Below, in pieces: positions 1 to 5,884 of a DNA stretch of 46,797 nt. Below the pieces are notes generated by a model. That model searched no databases, was not told the DNA's origin, and worked only from the letters and a program-made list of their open reading frames with translations. Position 1 is the stretch's first letter, and every line of letters starts with the position of its first letter. A program made the translations under genes and the position numbers. This DNA is from Clostridia bacterium (GTDB lineage: Bacteria > Bacillota > Clostridia > TANB77 > CAG-508), in the NCBI GenBank assembly GCA_017510525.1, contig JAFWNC010000001.1, positions 1 through 46,797 of the forward strand. Reading direction: 5' to 3'.

Positions 1-56
1 AGAGCAGAGGACTGAAAATCCTCGTGTCAGTGGTTCGATTCCACTTCGAGCCACCA
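1..56 (+). tRNA. tRNA-Phe (GAA), 3' part
   Basis: The window opens inside a tRNA gene. An anticodon stem GAGGA/TCCTC encloses a seven-base loop CTGAAAA, giving anticodon GAA (Phe). It is followed by a variable loop, a T arm with TTCGATT, and an acceptor strand ending in encoded ACCA at 53-56. The 5' acceptor strand and D arm lie upstream of the window. Confidence 0.93.
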
Positions 57-60
57 CTGC

Positions 61-89
61 GAAGTAGTTATTATAACTACTTCTTTTTT
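61..89 (+). terminator. Rho-independent terminator of the tRNA-Phe transcript
   Basis: A perfect 10-bp inverted repeat (GAAGTAGTTA / TAACTACTTC) with a TTA loop runs directly into a T tract. It starts four bases after the tRNA CCA end. Confidence 0.9.
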
Positions 90-127
90 ATGTCGTAAAG
101 AAGTGGATCGAAAAGGTTGTAAAAACA

Positions 128-156
128 TTGCTTTTTTTGCCCAAAAATGTTATAAT
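128..156 (+). promoter_or_regulatory. Probable sigma-A promoter for the gene at 245
   Basis: TTGCTT at 128-133 and TATAAT at 151-156 are separated by 17 bases. They lie about 90 bp upstream of the start codon, leaving room for the structured leader at 202-238. Confidence 0.65.
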
Positions 157-201
157 TTGTATAAGTTAATATTTTGTGTACCCAAAAAGTTAATATAAAT
201 C

Positions 202-238
202 TTGGAGGGTATACCCCTCCAAACTATTAAAAGGAGGG
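202..238 (+). promoter_or_regulatory. Leader hairpin that could compete for the ribosome-binding site
   Basis: GGAGGG at 204-209 pairs with CCCTCC at 215-220 in a hairpin extended by flanking TT/AA. The same CCCTCC can also pair with GGAGGG at 233-238, which is the Shine-Dalgarno site of the gene at 245. Two mutually exclusive pairings are therefore possible, one exposing and one hiding the ribosome-binding site. The pairing is seen in the sequence; a switching role is inferred. Confidence 0.4.
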
Positions 239-244
239 ATATTT

Positions 245-544
245 ATGACATTACGCAGAAAACCTGAAAAAAATGAAACTCTGGAAACAAGAACTCAGCA
301 ACGGGAAAGGAAACATCGCGAATGTGCAAACCAGTATTTATATGGGATTTGCAAAAATGCCCTGAATAAAGGTAACGGATATATTTCTGTAAAACCTGTA
401 AGGTTAAGCGATGGCAATCTCCTGAACACAACGGACATTAAAAACTTCTCTGAGGAATATGATGTGCGTTATATTCCGGAGTGCGGATTGGATAAAAAAT
501 ATCCCGTCCTTAGTTTTACTAATTCAGAAAAAATCAAAAAGTAA
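245..544 (+). CDS. Hypothetical 99-aa protein of foreign composition
   Basis: I do not recognise this protein. It is 99 residues, with a very charged, basic N-terminal third (many Arg, Lys and Glu) and no membrane segment. The second half may be a small folded domain. It has a strong AAGGAGGG site seven bases before ATG, its own promoter and leader upstream, and its own terminator downstream, so it is monocistronic. Codon use differs from most of the window: CGC, CGG, CTG, CCG and GCG-type codons occur, whereas neighbours use AGA and TTA almost exclusively. Its position next to a tRNA gene and its composition suggest transfer from another genome. Confidence 0.7.
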   Translation: MTLRRKPEKNETLETRTQQRERKHRECANQYLYGICKNALNKGNGYISVKPVRLSDGNLLNTTDIKNFSEEYDVRYIPECGLDKKYPVLSFTNSEKIKK

Positions 545-550
545 TGTAGA

Positions 551-581
551 AACTCATCCATGTATATGGGTGAGTTTTTTT
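551..581 (+). terminator. Rho-independent terminator after the gene at 245
   Basis: The arms AACTCATCC and GGGTGAGTT (one G-U pair) enclose an eight-base loop. The 3' arm runs into seven or more T. It lies a few bases after the stop codon. Confidence 0.88.
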
Positions 582-592
582 GTGTCTAAAAT

Positions 593-617
593 ACTTATTA
601 TATTTTTTATAAAAAGT
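593..617 (+). promoter_or_regulatory. Palindromic operator 1 (candidate NrtR-like site)
   Basis: The arms ACTTATTATA (593-602) and TATAAAAAGT (608-617) match at 9 of 10 positions around a 5-bp spacer. The site abuts the -35 box at 619. The same half-site and the same 10-5-10 geometry recur at 660-684. A role as binding site for the regulator encoded at 2775 is inferred. Confidence 0.45.
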
Positions 618-618
618 A

Positions 619-646
619 TTGACAAATATTTTTTTATATGTATAAT
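619..646 (+). promoter_or_regulatory. Sigma-A promoter of the PnuC-NrtR operon
   Basis: A consensus TTGACA at 619-624 and TATAAT at 641-646 are separated by 16 bases. Palindromes sit immediately upstream (593-617) and just downstream (660-684), as expected of a repressed promoter. Confidence 0.8.
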
Positions 647-659
647 AATTAATGTAATG

Positions 660-684
660 ACTTATTATAAAAAGTATAATAAGT
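660..684 (+). promoter_or_regulatory. Palindromic operator 2 (candidate NrtR-like site)
   Basis: A perfect 10-bp inverted repeat, ACTTATTATA and TATAATAAGT, flanks a 5-bp spacer and lies just past the expected transcription start. It shares its left half exactly with the palindrome at 593-617; the centres are 67 bp apart. Confidence 0.5.
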
Positions 685-702
685 AAAAAGGAGGAGATTA
701 TT

Positions 703-1269
703 ATGATTAATTATTTAGAAATTGGAGCTACAATATTTGGATTAATACAAGGAGTATTAGTAATGCTTAATAAAAGGAGTAATTGGATTGCTTATTCAAT
801 TCAAATGATATTAATGATTATATTTTCATTAACAATGCATTTATATGGAGATGTAGTTAATAGTTCAATTTATTTGGTTTTAGGTATTATAGGTTTTATT
901 ATTTGGAATAGAAAAGATGAAAAAGATATAAAAAAATGTTCTGCAAAAGAGAAATTATTTTATATTAGTTTAATTGGTTTCGCAACAATGGTTGGATTTT
1001 TAATTTTGAATAGAACTGATGATCCACTTCCTTTATTAGATGCTTTTACAACTGTGTCAAGTTTTGTTGCAACATATTATATGATGACTAAAAGAATTGA
1101 TACTTGGTTTATTTGGTTTATTAATGATATTTTTTATGCTATTGAATATTTTATTTTACCAGAACAAGCTCTTAGCTTATTTATACTAAATGTTTTATGG
1201 ACAGTAATGGCTGTATTTTCTTATTTTACTTGGAGAAAAATTATGAAAGAAGGAGTTAGCAATGATTAA
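703..1269 (+). CDS. pnuC: PnuC-like nicotinamide riboside transporter
   Basis: This 188-residue protein has about seven hydrophobic segments and belongs by pattern to the PnuC family, which carries nicotinamide riboside (or related vitamins) through the membrane by facilitated diffusion coupled to phosphorylation inside the cell. Typical features are the tryptophan-rich ends of helices: an IIWNRKD segment after the third helix and a WFIWFINDIFYA stretch near residue 145, where PnuC proteins carry a conserved W-x3-D-like motif. It is the first gene of a five-gene operon; ribosome-binding site AAGGAGG lies before ATG. It overlaps the next gene by 8 bp. The kinase and NrtR-like genes downstream favour an NAD-precursor substrate, but thiamine or riboflavin PnuX-type transport cannot be excluded. 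Confidence 0.75.
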   Translation: MINYLEIGATIFGLIQGVLVMLNKRSNWIAYSIQMILMIIFSLTMHLYGDVVNSSIYLVLGIIGFIIWNRKDEKDIKKCSAKEKLFYISLIGFATMVGFLILNRTDDPLPLLDAFTTVSSFVATYYMMTKRIDTWFIWFINDIFYAIEYFILPEQALSLFILNVLWTVMAVFSYFTWRKIMKEGVSND

Positions 1270-1768
1270 GTTGTTTTATTCAGGAACATATAAAGTAAGA
1301 CATGAATTAATAAATGAAGATAATATTTTAGATATGTTAAAAGATGATATGAGAAGTAAAATTGTTGGTAATGTTAAGGATACTGTTTATGCATCAGAGG
1401 GGGTACAGTTAAAAAATAATAAAAATGTTTTATATATTGGAGGTTTTTATTATGAAAAAAAGCATAAGAATAAAACAGTGTGCGAAAATGTTGTATATGA
1501 AGAGTTAAAACAAATTGATAAGTGTGATATTGTGATTGCAAATTTAATGAGTTATTCTGCAATTGCAAGCATTACTGAAATAGTATATGCAGCAAGTAAA
1601 AATAAAAAAATAGTAATATTTTGTGACCCTAGAATAACTAGTTATAATGTTGAGGGAGAGTATTGGTTTCCAATATTAACGGTAAAGCAATTGTGTTCAA
1701 ATGTTGAAGTAAAATTTGTTAATGATGAAGATGAAATTGTAAAATATATTAATGAATTAAAGGATTAA
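1262..1768 (+). CDS. Nucleoside 2-deoxyribosyltransferase-like protein
   Basis: The protein has 168 residues. The middle and C-terminal half resemble the nucleoside 2-deoxyribosyltransferase/MTA-hydrolase-like Rossmann group: a strand ending CDIVIANL, then an S-I-T-E-I-x-Y-A-A segment carrying the likely catalytic glutamate near residue 106, then a KKIVIFCDP strand. Family members cleave or exchange the glycosidic bond of nucleosides or deoxynucleosides. It overlaps the transporter by 8 bp (ATGATTAAG inside the pnuC end), implying translational coupling. In this operon it could process an imported nucleoside such as nicotinamide riboside, which is inference. The exact substrate cannot be read from the sequence. 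Confidence 0.6.
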   Translation: MIKLFYSGTYKVRHELINEDNILDMLKDDMRSKIVGNVKDTVYASEGVQLKNNKNVLYIGGFYYEKKHKNKTVCENVVYEELKQIDKCDIVIANLMSYSAIASITEIVYAASKNKKIVIFCDPRITSYNVEGEYWFPILTVKQLCSNVEVKFVNDEDEIVKYINELKD

Positions 1769-1779
1769 AGGAGATTATC

Positions 1780-2211
1780 ATGATATATATTGAAGGAACT
1801 GATGGTGTAGGCAAAACTGTAACAATAGAAGAATTAAAAAAACATGGAATAATTTGTTTAGATAGAAATAAAGAAACAATATCAAAAAATATGCTGTTTT
1901 CTATTCCGATGGAGAAAAGGGCTGATGTGTTTGAGAACTATTTTAGAAATTCTAATGATATAGTAATATTTTTAGTAAATAATAATGAAGATGAAATGAT
2001 GAGAAGAGTTTTATCAAGAGATATAGTAGATAGATATGATTTAGAAACTAATAAATATAATAAGCTTTATGTGGACACTTATAATTATATGAAAGAAAGA
2101 GATTTACTTCATAAAAAATTATATCTTGTTGATTGTACAGATTTAAGTTTAGAAAAACAGACTAATGAGGTAATAAGAGTAATACAAGACATAGACAAAA
2201 ATAAAAAATAG
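1780..2211 (+). CDS. Small P-loop nucleoside/nucleotide kinase
   Basis: This 143-residue kinase has a clear Walker A motif, EGTDGVGKT at residues 5-13, which resembles thymidylate kinase, and an arginine-rich lid-like segment (RRVLSRD...DRYD) around residues 69-82. It is much shorter than true dTMP kinases (about 200 residues or more) and lacks their usual DR-Y/F motif after strand two. It follows the deoxyribosyltransferase-like gene by 11 bp with site AAAGGAGAT. Next to a PnuC-type transporter, which relies on phosphorylation to trap its substrate, a nicotinamide-riboside-kinase role is an attractive guess. Nucleoside monophosphate kinase is the alternative. Confidence 0.6.
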   Translation: MIYIEGTDGVGKTVTIEELKKHGIICLDRNKETISKNMLFSIPMEKRADVFENYFRNSNDIVIFLVNNNEDEMMRRVLSRDIVDRYDLETNKYNKLYVDTYNYMKERDLLHKKLYLVDCTDLSLEKQTNEVIRVIQDIDKNKK

Positions 2212-2256
2212 TGATATATTGTTTTTGACTTAATAGAAGGGAGTAGAAGTGATATA

Positions 2257-2772
2257 ATGCCAGGATATGCAATACATTTAGCTGTAGGAAATGTATATAA
2301 AAGGAATAATAATATTAAAGAAATTGAGAGTTTTGAAAAGGGAATTATCGCACCAGATTTAGATGAGGATAAAGCAAAGTCTCATTATGGACCTTATTCA
2401 AGTAGGCCTGATTTAAGTAAGTTTTTACAGATGAATGATATTTCAGATAGTTATAATGAGGGATATTTTTTGCATTTGGTAACTGATTATTTATTCTATA
2501 ATAGATTTTTAACAAAGTGGAACTCAGATCTATATAATGATTATAATAAATTGAATTATAAAATAATAAAAAAATATGGAGTTGTTATTCCAAAAGAAAT
2601 AGAAGATGTTGTAAAATATTCTGATGGAAAAACTAGTATTTTGAATGAAAAGGATGTATATAGTTTTATTGAGAGCGTAGGAAAAATAGATATTAGAAGT
2701 ATAGTAGAAAAAGATATGCAAAAAGTAGAAGAAAGATTGTCAAAAATTGAATTTAGAGAAAAAGAGGTTTAA
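2257..2772 (+). CDS. Zinc-dependent phospholipase C-like protein
   Basis: The protein has 171 residues. The start MPGYAIHLAVG, a G-x-x-APD segment near residue 30, a K-x-x-SHYG segment, and GYFLHLVTDYLF around residues 69-80 together match the zinc-dependent phospholipase C fold often annotated in Firmicutes. In that fold His and Asp residues bind metal. No signal peptide is present, so it is probably cytoplasmic, and the substrate need not be a phospholipid. It sits 2 bp before the NrtR-like gene and 45 bp after the kinase. Its role in the operon is unknown. Confidence 0.6.
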   Translation: MPGYAIHLAVGNVYKRNNNIKEIESFEKGIIAPDLDEDKAKSHYGPYSSRPDLSKFLQMNDISDSYNEGYFLHLVTDYLFYNRFLTKWNSDLYNDYNKLNYKIIKKYGVVIPKEIEDVVKYSDGKTSILNEKDVYSFIESVGKIDIRSIVEKDMQKVEERLSKIEFREKEV

Positions 2773-2774
2773 AA

Positions 2775-3533
2775 ATGAAGATTAAAGGTAATTTTATAAT
2801 TTTTAGTGCTGATAATGAAGAAAGAAAAGATGTAAGAAGATTAAAAGAGAAAAAATTACAAGTGGTGTTAGATAAGAATAATAGTTTACCTACATTTGAT
2901 ATAAGTAATAAAGAATATATAAAGAAATCAGCTGAAAATCAAATTGAGTTATTATTTAAAACTAATAAATTTTATATTGAGCAATTATATACATGGGGAG
3001 ATCCAGAGTATTATACATCTAATACTGAATTAACAGTTACATATTTAGTAATAATAAATAAAAAAAATATAAAGAATATGCCAGATAGTTTTACATTTTA
3101 TGATATTAATATTGAGAATAAAGAAAAAGCTAATCAGCAGGATGTTATATTAAATAATGGAGAGAAGAAAATTCAATATAAGATAGATACTATAATTAAA
3201 AGAAATAGAGAAAATGTAGAATATACAAATAAATTAGTTGGAAAATCTGAAATTAGTGAATTGACCGCAATTATTATTCATACTGGTATCAAAAGATTGA
3301 GAAACAGAATTGAAAATACTAATATTGCTTTTAGTTTTTTAGATAAAGAATTTGCTATTTCGGAATTGCAACAGATTTACGAGATAATACTTGATAAAAA
3401 ACTTGTTGCAGCTAATTTTAGAAAAAAGATAGATCCTATGATTAAGAAAACAGATAAAGTTGTTAAAGAATCTGCATATAGACCTTCTAGCAGATATACT
3501 TTTAATGATGAGTTTATAAGAAATTGGGTTTAA
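2775..3533 (+). CDS. nrtR: NrtR-like Nudix-related transcriptional regulator
   Basis: This 252-residue protein has the NrtR architecture: an N-terminal Nudix-fold domain and a C-terminal winged helix. The middle carries IEQLYTWGDPE followed by LTVTYLVII, the NrtR hallmark (EQLYTFG...VAYLALV). The C-terminus carries FAISELQQIYEIIL then NFRKKI, the typical winged-helix segment. The canonical Nudix box (G-x5-E-x7-RE-x2-EE) is not intact, so catalysis is unlikely, in line with a sensor role. NrtR proteins repress NAD salvage and transport genes and respond to ADP-ribose-type ligands. The candidate sites are the twin palindromes at 593-617 and 660-684. Confidence 0.72.
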   Translation: MKIKGNFIIFSADNEERKDVRRLKEKKLQVVLDKNNSLPTFDISNKEYIKKSAENQIELLFKTNKFYIEQLYTWGDPEYYTSNTELTVTYLVIINKKNIKNMPDSFTFYDINIENKEKANQQDVILNNGEKKIQYKIDTIIKRNRENVEYTNKLVGKSEISELTAIIIHTGIKRLRNRIENTNIAFSFLDKEFAISELQQIYEIILDKKLVAANFRKKIDPMIKKTDKVVKESAYRPSSRYTFNDEFIRNWV

Positions 3534-3561
3534 GAATTTCATTTTGAAAGGAAATATTGAT

Positions 3562-4149
3562 ATGAAAGAGATAGTTATTGCTTCAGGTAATAAAGGAAAA
3601 ATTAAAGAAGCTAAGGAAATATTAAATGAATATAAGATTATTCCTATGAATGAGATTGGAATAGATATTGATGTCGAAGAAGATCAGGATACTTTTGAAG
3701 GTAATGCTATAAAAAAAGCTAAAACAATAGCTAAAGAATTAGGTGGAAAAATGTGTATTGCTGATGATTCTGGAATTGAGATTGAGTTTTTAAATGGCTT
3801 TCCAGGTGTTTATACTAAAAGATGGCTTAAGGGAACTGATAGAGAAAGAAATTTGGAAATAATAGAAAAATTAAAAGATGTTCCAAAAGAAAAGAGAAAA
3901 ATCAAATTTGTTACTGCTATTGCTTTGTCAGATGGCAGAGATACTATTTGTGAAACAGGTAGTATAGAGGGCTTTGTCGCTGAAGAAGTTAGAGGAAAGA
4001 ATGGATTTGGTTTTGATGAAATATTTGAGTTAGATAATGGAAAAACTTTGGCTGAAATTTCAGATGTTGAAAAAAATGAAATAAGTGCAAGAAGAGTAGC
4101 GTTAGAGAATTTAAGAAAAAGACTAATTGAAAATAATATAGAAAGATAA
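3562..4149 (+). CDS. rdgB: XTP/dITP diphosphatase (RdgB/HAM1)
   Basis: This house-cleaning enzyme hydrolyses dITP, XTP and related deaminated purine triphosphates to monophosphates. Recognisable parts are the N-terminal IVIASGNKGKIKEAKEIL, the F-EGNAIKKA segment, CIADDSGIEIEFLNGFPGVYTKRW, and the C-terminal GFGFDEIF and S-ARRVALENL. The start chosen is ATG at 3562, because a GAAAGGA site lies at 3546-3552; the upstream TTG at 3544 would overlap that site. The product is 195 residues, normal for the family. It follows the NrtR-like gene by 28 bp and may be cotranscribed; a terminator follows. Confidence 0.93.
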   Translation: MKEIVIASGNKGKIKEAKEILNEYKIIPMNEIGIDIDVEEDQDTFEGNAIKKAKTIAKELGGKMCIADDSGIEIEFLNGFPGVYTKRWLKGTDRERNLEIIEKLKDVPKEKRKIKFVTAIALSDGRDTICETGSIEGFVAEEVRGKNGFGFDEIFELDNGKTLAEISDVEKNEISARRVALENLRKRLIENNIER

Positions 4150-4153
4150 GAGA

Positions 4154-4202
4154 AAAAACGTTTTATGGTTAAAAATAATAAACCAAGAAAACGTTTTTTT
4201 TG
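4154..4202 (+). terminator. Rho-independent terminator after rdgB
   Basis: The arm AAACGTTTT pairs with AAAACGTTT, with an inner GGTT/AACC pairing, and is followed by eight T. It closes the operon that starts at 703. Confidence 0.82.
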
Positions 4203-4279
4203 ATTGTATTTTTTCGTTCTAAGATGAGCTTCATATGAATAGGATTAAACAAATGTAATCATATGGAGGGAGTTGTAGA

Positions 4280-4549
4280 ATGAAGGGTGTTTCTATTGAA
4301 GAGCGTGCTATTATGTTGGCACATTATATTATAGATTCTAAGGATACTGTTAGGGGTGCTGCTGCTAAGTTTGGGGTTAGTAAGAGTACTGTTCATAAGG
4401 ATGTTAGTCAGCGTTTGCTTGGTATTAATCCTGGGCTTGCTGCTGAGGTTAGGGCTATTTTAGATGAGAATAAGGCTGAGAGGCATATTAGAGGTGGGAT
4501 GGCTACGAAGCTTAAATATATTGAGAAGAGGAAGAATATGGTGGGGTAA
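4280..4549 (+). CDS. spoIIID: Sporulation transcription factor SpoIIID
   Basis: SpoIIID is a small DNA-binding regulator of the mother cell that acts with sigma-E and prepares the switch to sigma-K. The 89-residue product has the family length and sequence: an N-terminal helix, then VRGAAAKFGVSKSTVHKDV around residues 24-42 as the helix-turn-helix, then a basic C-terminal tail rich in Lys and Arg. The ribosome-binding site GGAGGGAG is strong. It is flanked by sporulation gene yabG. It is monocistronic by context, with a terminator before it and palindromic repeats after it. Confidence 0.96.
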   Translation: MKGVSIEERAIMLAHYIIDSKDTVRGAAAKFGVSKSTVHKDVSQRLLGINPGLAAEVRAILDENKAERHIRGGMATKLKYIEKRKNMVG

Positions 4550-4550
4550 A

Positions 4551-4577
4551 TGGAGCACTTAAGTAGCTCCGCTACGG
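4551..4577 (+). repeat. Short palindromic repeat GGAG-n-CTCCGCTACG, copy 1
   Basis: GGAGC and GCTCC flank ACTTAAGTA, followed by the tail GCTACGG. The same design recurs at 4603-4628 and 10432-10457 with different stem bases. It may also act as a terminator for spoIIID, although no T tract follows. Confidence 0.6.
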
Positions 4578-4602
4578 ATATATTTGGTAGAATATAGAAA
4601 TA

Positions 4603-4628
4603 TGGAGCACTTTGGTGCTCCGCTACGA
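4603..4628 (+). repeat. Short palindromic repeat GGAG-n-CTCCGCTACG, copy 2
   Basis: A perfect 7-bp stem GGAGCAC/GTGCTCC encloses a TTTG loop and is followed by GCTACGA. It lies 25 bp after copy 1, in the gap between spoIIID and yabG. Confidence 0.65.
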
Positions 4629-4653
4629 TAATTATTTAATGGATTGGGTGTAG

Positions 4654-4682
4654 AACTTTTTGAGGGGGTTTTTCATAAATTA
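4654..4682 (+). promoter_or_regulatory. Possible sigma-K-type promoter of yabG
   Basis: CATAAATTA at 4674-4682 fits the sigma-K -10 pattern CATAnnnTA, with AACT at 4654-4657 as a partial -35 match 16 bases upstream. In Bacillus yabG is sigma-K dependent. The match is short, so support is moderate. Confidence 0.35.
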
Positions 4683-4724
4683 TTGTATAGGATATTTTTC
4701 CTATGTTAGTATAGGTGATAATTT

Positions 4725-5288
4725 ATGAAAACATTTAGATATATTAGAGGAGGGAGTTCAAGTGATGCTTTGATTCTTCACTTGGATGGTGATAGAAAAT
4801 ATAGTAAAAGGGCTTTTAATTATTATAGTAGATTAAATATTAAGGCTGTTGTTGAAAACGTTGCTGAGAGTAGACAGGAGTTTGTTGTTTGTGATTTATT
4901 AAAAAAATATAGACCTGATATTTTAGTTATTACTGGTCATGATGCTATGTATAAAAGAGGTCAAAGGTTTTATTCTATTGAAAATTATAAGAATTCTAAG
5001 TTTTTTGTTAATACTGTTAAAAGGGCTAGAAGGTGGAATAAGTCTGAAGAGGATCTAATAATTTATGCTGGAGCTTGTGAGAGTTTTTATGAGGCGATTA
5101 TGGCAGAGGGAGCAAATTTTGCTTCTTCTCCTGGGAGGATTATGATTGATTATATGGATCCTTTAATAGTTGCTAGTAAGGTCGCAATGACTCCTAAAAA
5201 TAAGTATATTACAATACGAGAAGTGTCGCCGTTTTTGAAAAATGGAATGGTTGGTGTTGGGGGGACAAAAGCAAGGGGAAAGTACTAG
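4725..5288 (+). CDS. yabG: Sporulation peptidase YabG, short form
   Basis: YabG is a cysteine-type protease that trims spore coat proteins during maturation. The protein aligns by eye with the C-terminal two thirds of Bacillus YabG: LHLDGD near residue 18, PDILVITGHDA near 64, YAGACESFYEA near 109, and ANFASSPGRI near 124. It is only 187 residues, against about 290 in Bacillus, and lacks the N-terminal domain. No remnant of that domain is visible between spoIIID and this start, where palindromic repeats lie instead. The start uses a weak GGTGAT site seven bases upstream. Either a natural short form or a 5' truncation is possible. Confidence 0.85.
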   Translation: MKTFRYIRGGSSSDALILHLDGDRKYSKRAFNYYSRLNIKAVVENVAESRQEFVVCDLLKKYRPDILVITGHDAMYKRGQRFYSIENYKNSKFFVNTVKRARRWNKSEEDLIIYAGACESFYEAIMAEGANFASSPGRIMIDYMDPLIVASKVAMTPKNKYITIREVSPFLKNGMVGVGGTKARGKY

Positions 5289-5321
5289 TCTTTAAGACAA
5301 ATCTTGCATTGAAATATTTTT

Positions 5322-5360
5322 GAAACACAATTGTAACATAAATGTAACATAAAGATAAAA
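5322..5360 (+). promoter_or_regulatory. Four hexamers at 11-bp spacing, Pho-box-like
   Basis: GAAACA, GTAACA, GTAACA and ATAAAA start at 5322, 5333, 5344 and 5355, each exactly 11 bp apart. This is the layout of PhoP boxes in Firmicutes (TTAACA-like hexamers with 5-bp gaps). The block lies upstream of the veg promoter. PhoP control is inferred from spacing only. Confidence 0.35.
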
Positions 5361-5418
5361 TATAGAGCAAACAGGCTTGGTTCTAAGTAAAACTAAAATG
5401 TAAAACACTTGTTGCTTT

Positions 5419-5447
5419 TTGACAAAATCTGACTTCGGTGATATACT
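5419..5447 (+). promoter_or_regulatory. Strong sigma-A promoter of veg
   Basis: A consensus TTGACA at 5419-5424 and TATACT at 5442-5447 are separated by 17 bases. veg is known for a very strong vegetative promoter in Bacillus. Confidence 0.85.
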
Positions 5448-5477
5448 GAGCCTATCAAAAAAGAAGTGGGTGATTAT

Positions 5478-5789
5478 ATGATTTACAAGTCAGATATTAT
5501 GAGTTTAAGAAAGGATATGGAGGAAAAAATTGGCCAAAAAATAATTGTTAGAGAGTCGCCAGGTAAGAGAAGTAAACCTCTAGAAAAACAAGCTGTTATT
5601 GAGCAAGTTTATCCTAGTTACTTTAGAGTAAAATTTGAAGAAAACGAAAGAAGAGGTTCATATAATTATACAGATATTTTTACTAAGTCAGTTGAAGTTC
5701 AGGTATTTGATGGTGAAAGTTACACAAAGTTAGAACCACCAGCAATAATATCTAAGAAAAATAGAGCTGCTGAAGAATATGTCGGATAA
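5478..5789 (+). CDS. veg: Veg family protein
   Basis: Veg is a small, highly expressed protein linked in Bacillus to biofilm matrix gene expression and early spore outgrowth. The sequence fits the family: IMSLRKDMEEKIGQKI at the start, a PGKRSKPLEKQAVIEQVYPSYF core, and a conserved SYNYTDIFTKSVEV segment. The start chosen is ATG at 5478, using the GGTGAT site at 5469-5474. A GTG at 5466 would add four residues but lacks a good site. The product is 103 residues. It is monocistronic, with a strong promoter and a terminator. Confidence 0.9.
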   Translation: MIYKSDIMSLRKDMEEKIGQKIIVRESPGKRSKPLEKQAVIEQVYPSYFRVKFEENERRGSYNYTDIFTKSVEVQVFDGESYTKLEPPAIISKKNRAAEEYVG

Positions 5790-5804
5790 TAATTATGAAA
5801 TTTT

Positions 5805-5837
5805 AAAAAAATTCCTTGTTAAAAGGAATTTTTTTTT
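5805..5837 (+). terminator. Rho-independent terminator after veg
   Basis: AAAAATTCCTT and AAGGAATTTTT arms flank a short loop and run into a long T tract. Confidence 0.88.
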
Positions 5838-5884
5838 GCCTTTTTAATATATTTTATAAAGAGTTAAAAAGGAGGATAAACTAT

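Noticed and set aside
459..686. 75-codon frame overlapping the end of the gene at 245
   Set aside because: It runs across a terminator, a promoter and two operators, so it cannot be a normal gene.
1780..2211. Thymidylate kinase (tmk) assignment
   Set aside because: Too short and lacking the DR-Y/F motif; only the P-loop is shared.
5816..5884. N-terminal extension of the SipL-like gene
   Set aside because: It overlaps the veg terminator; GGAGG before 5885 marks the real start.
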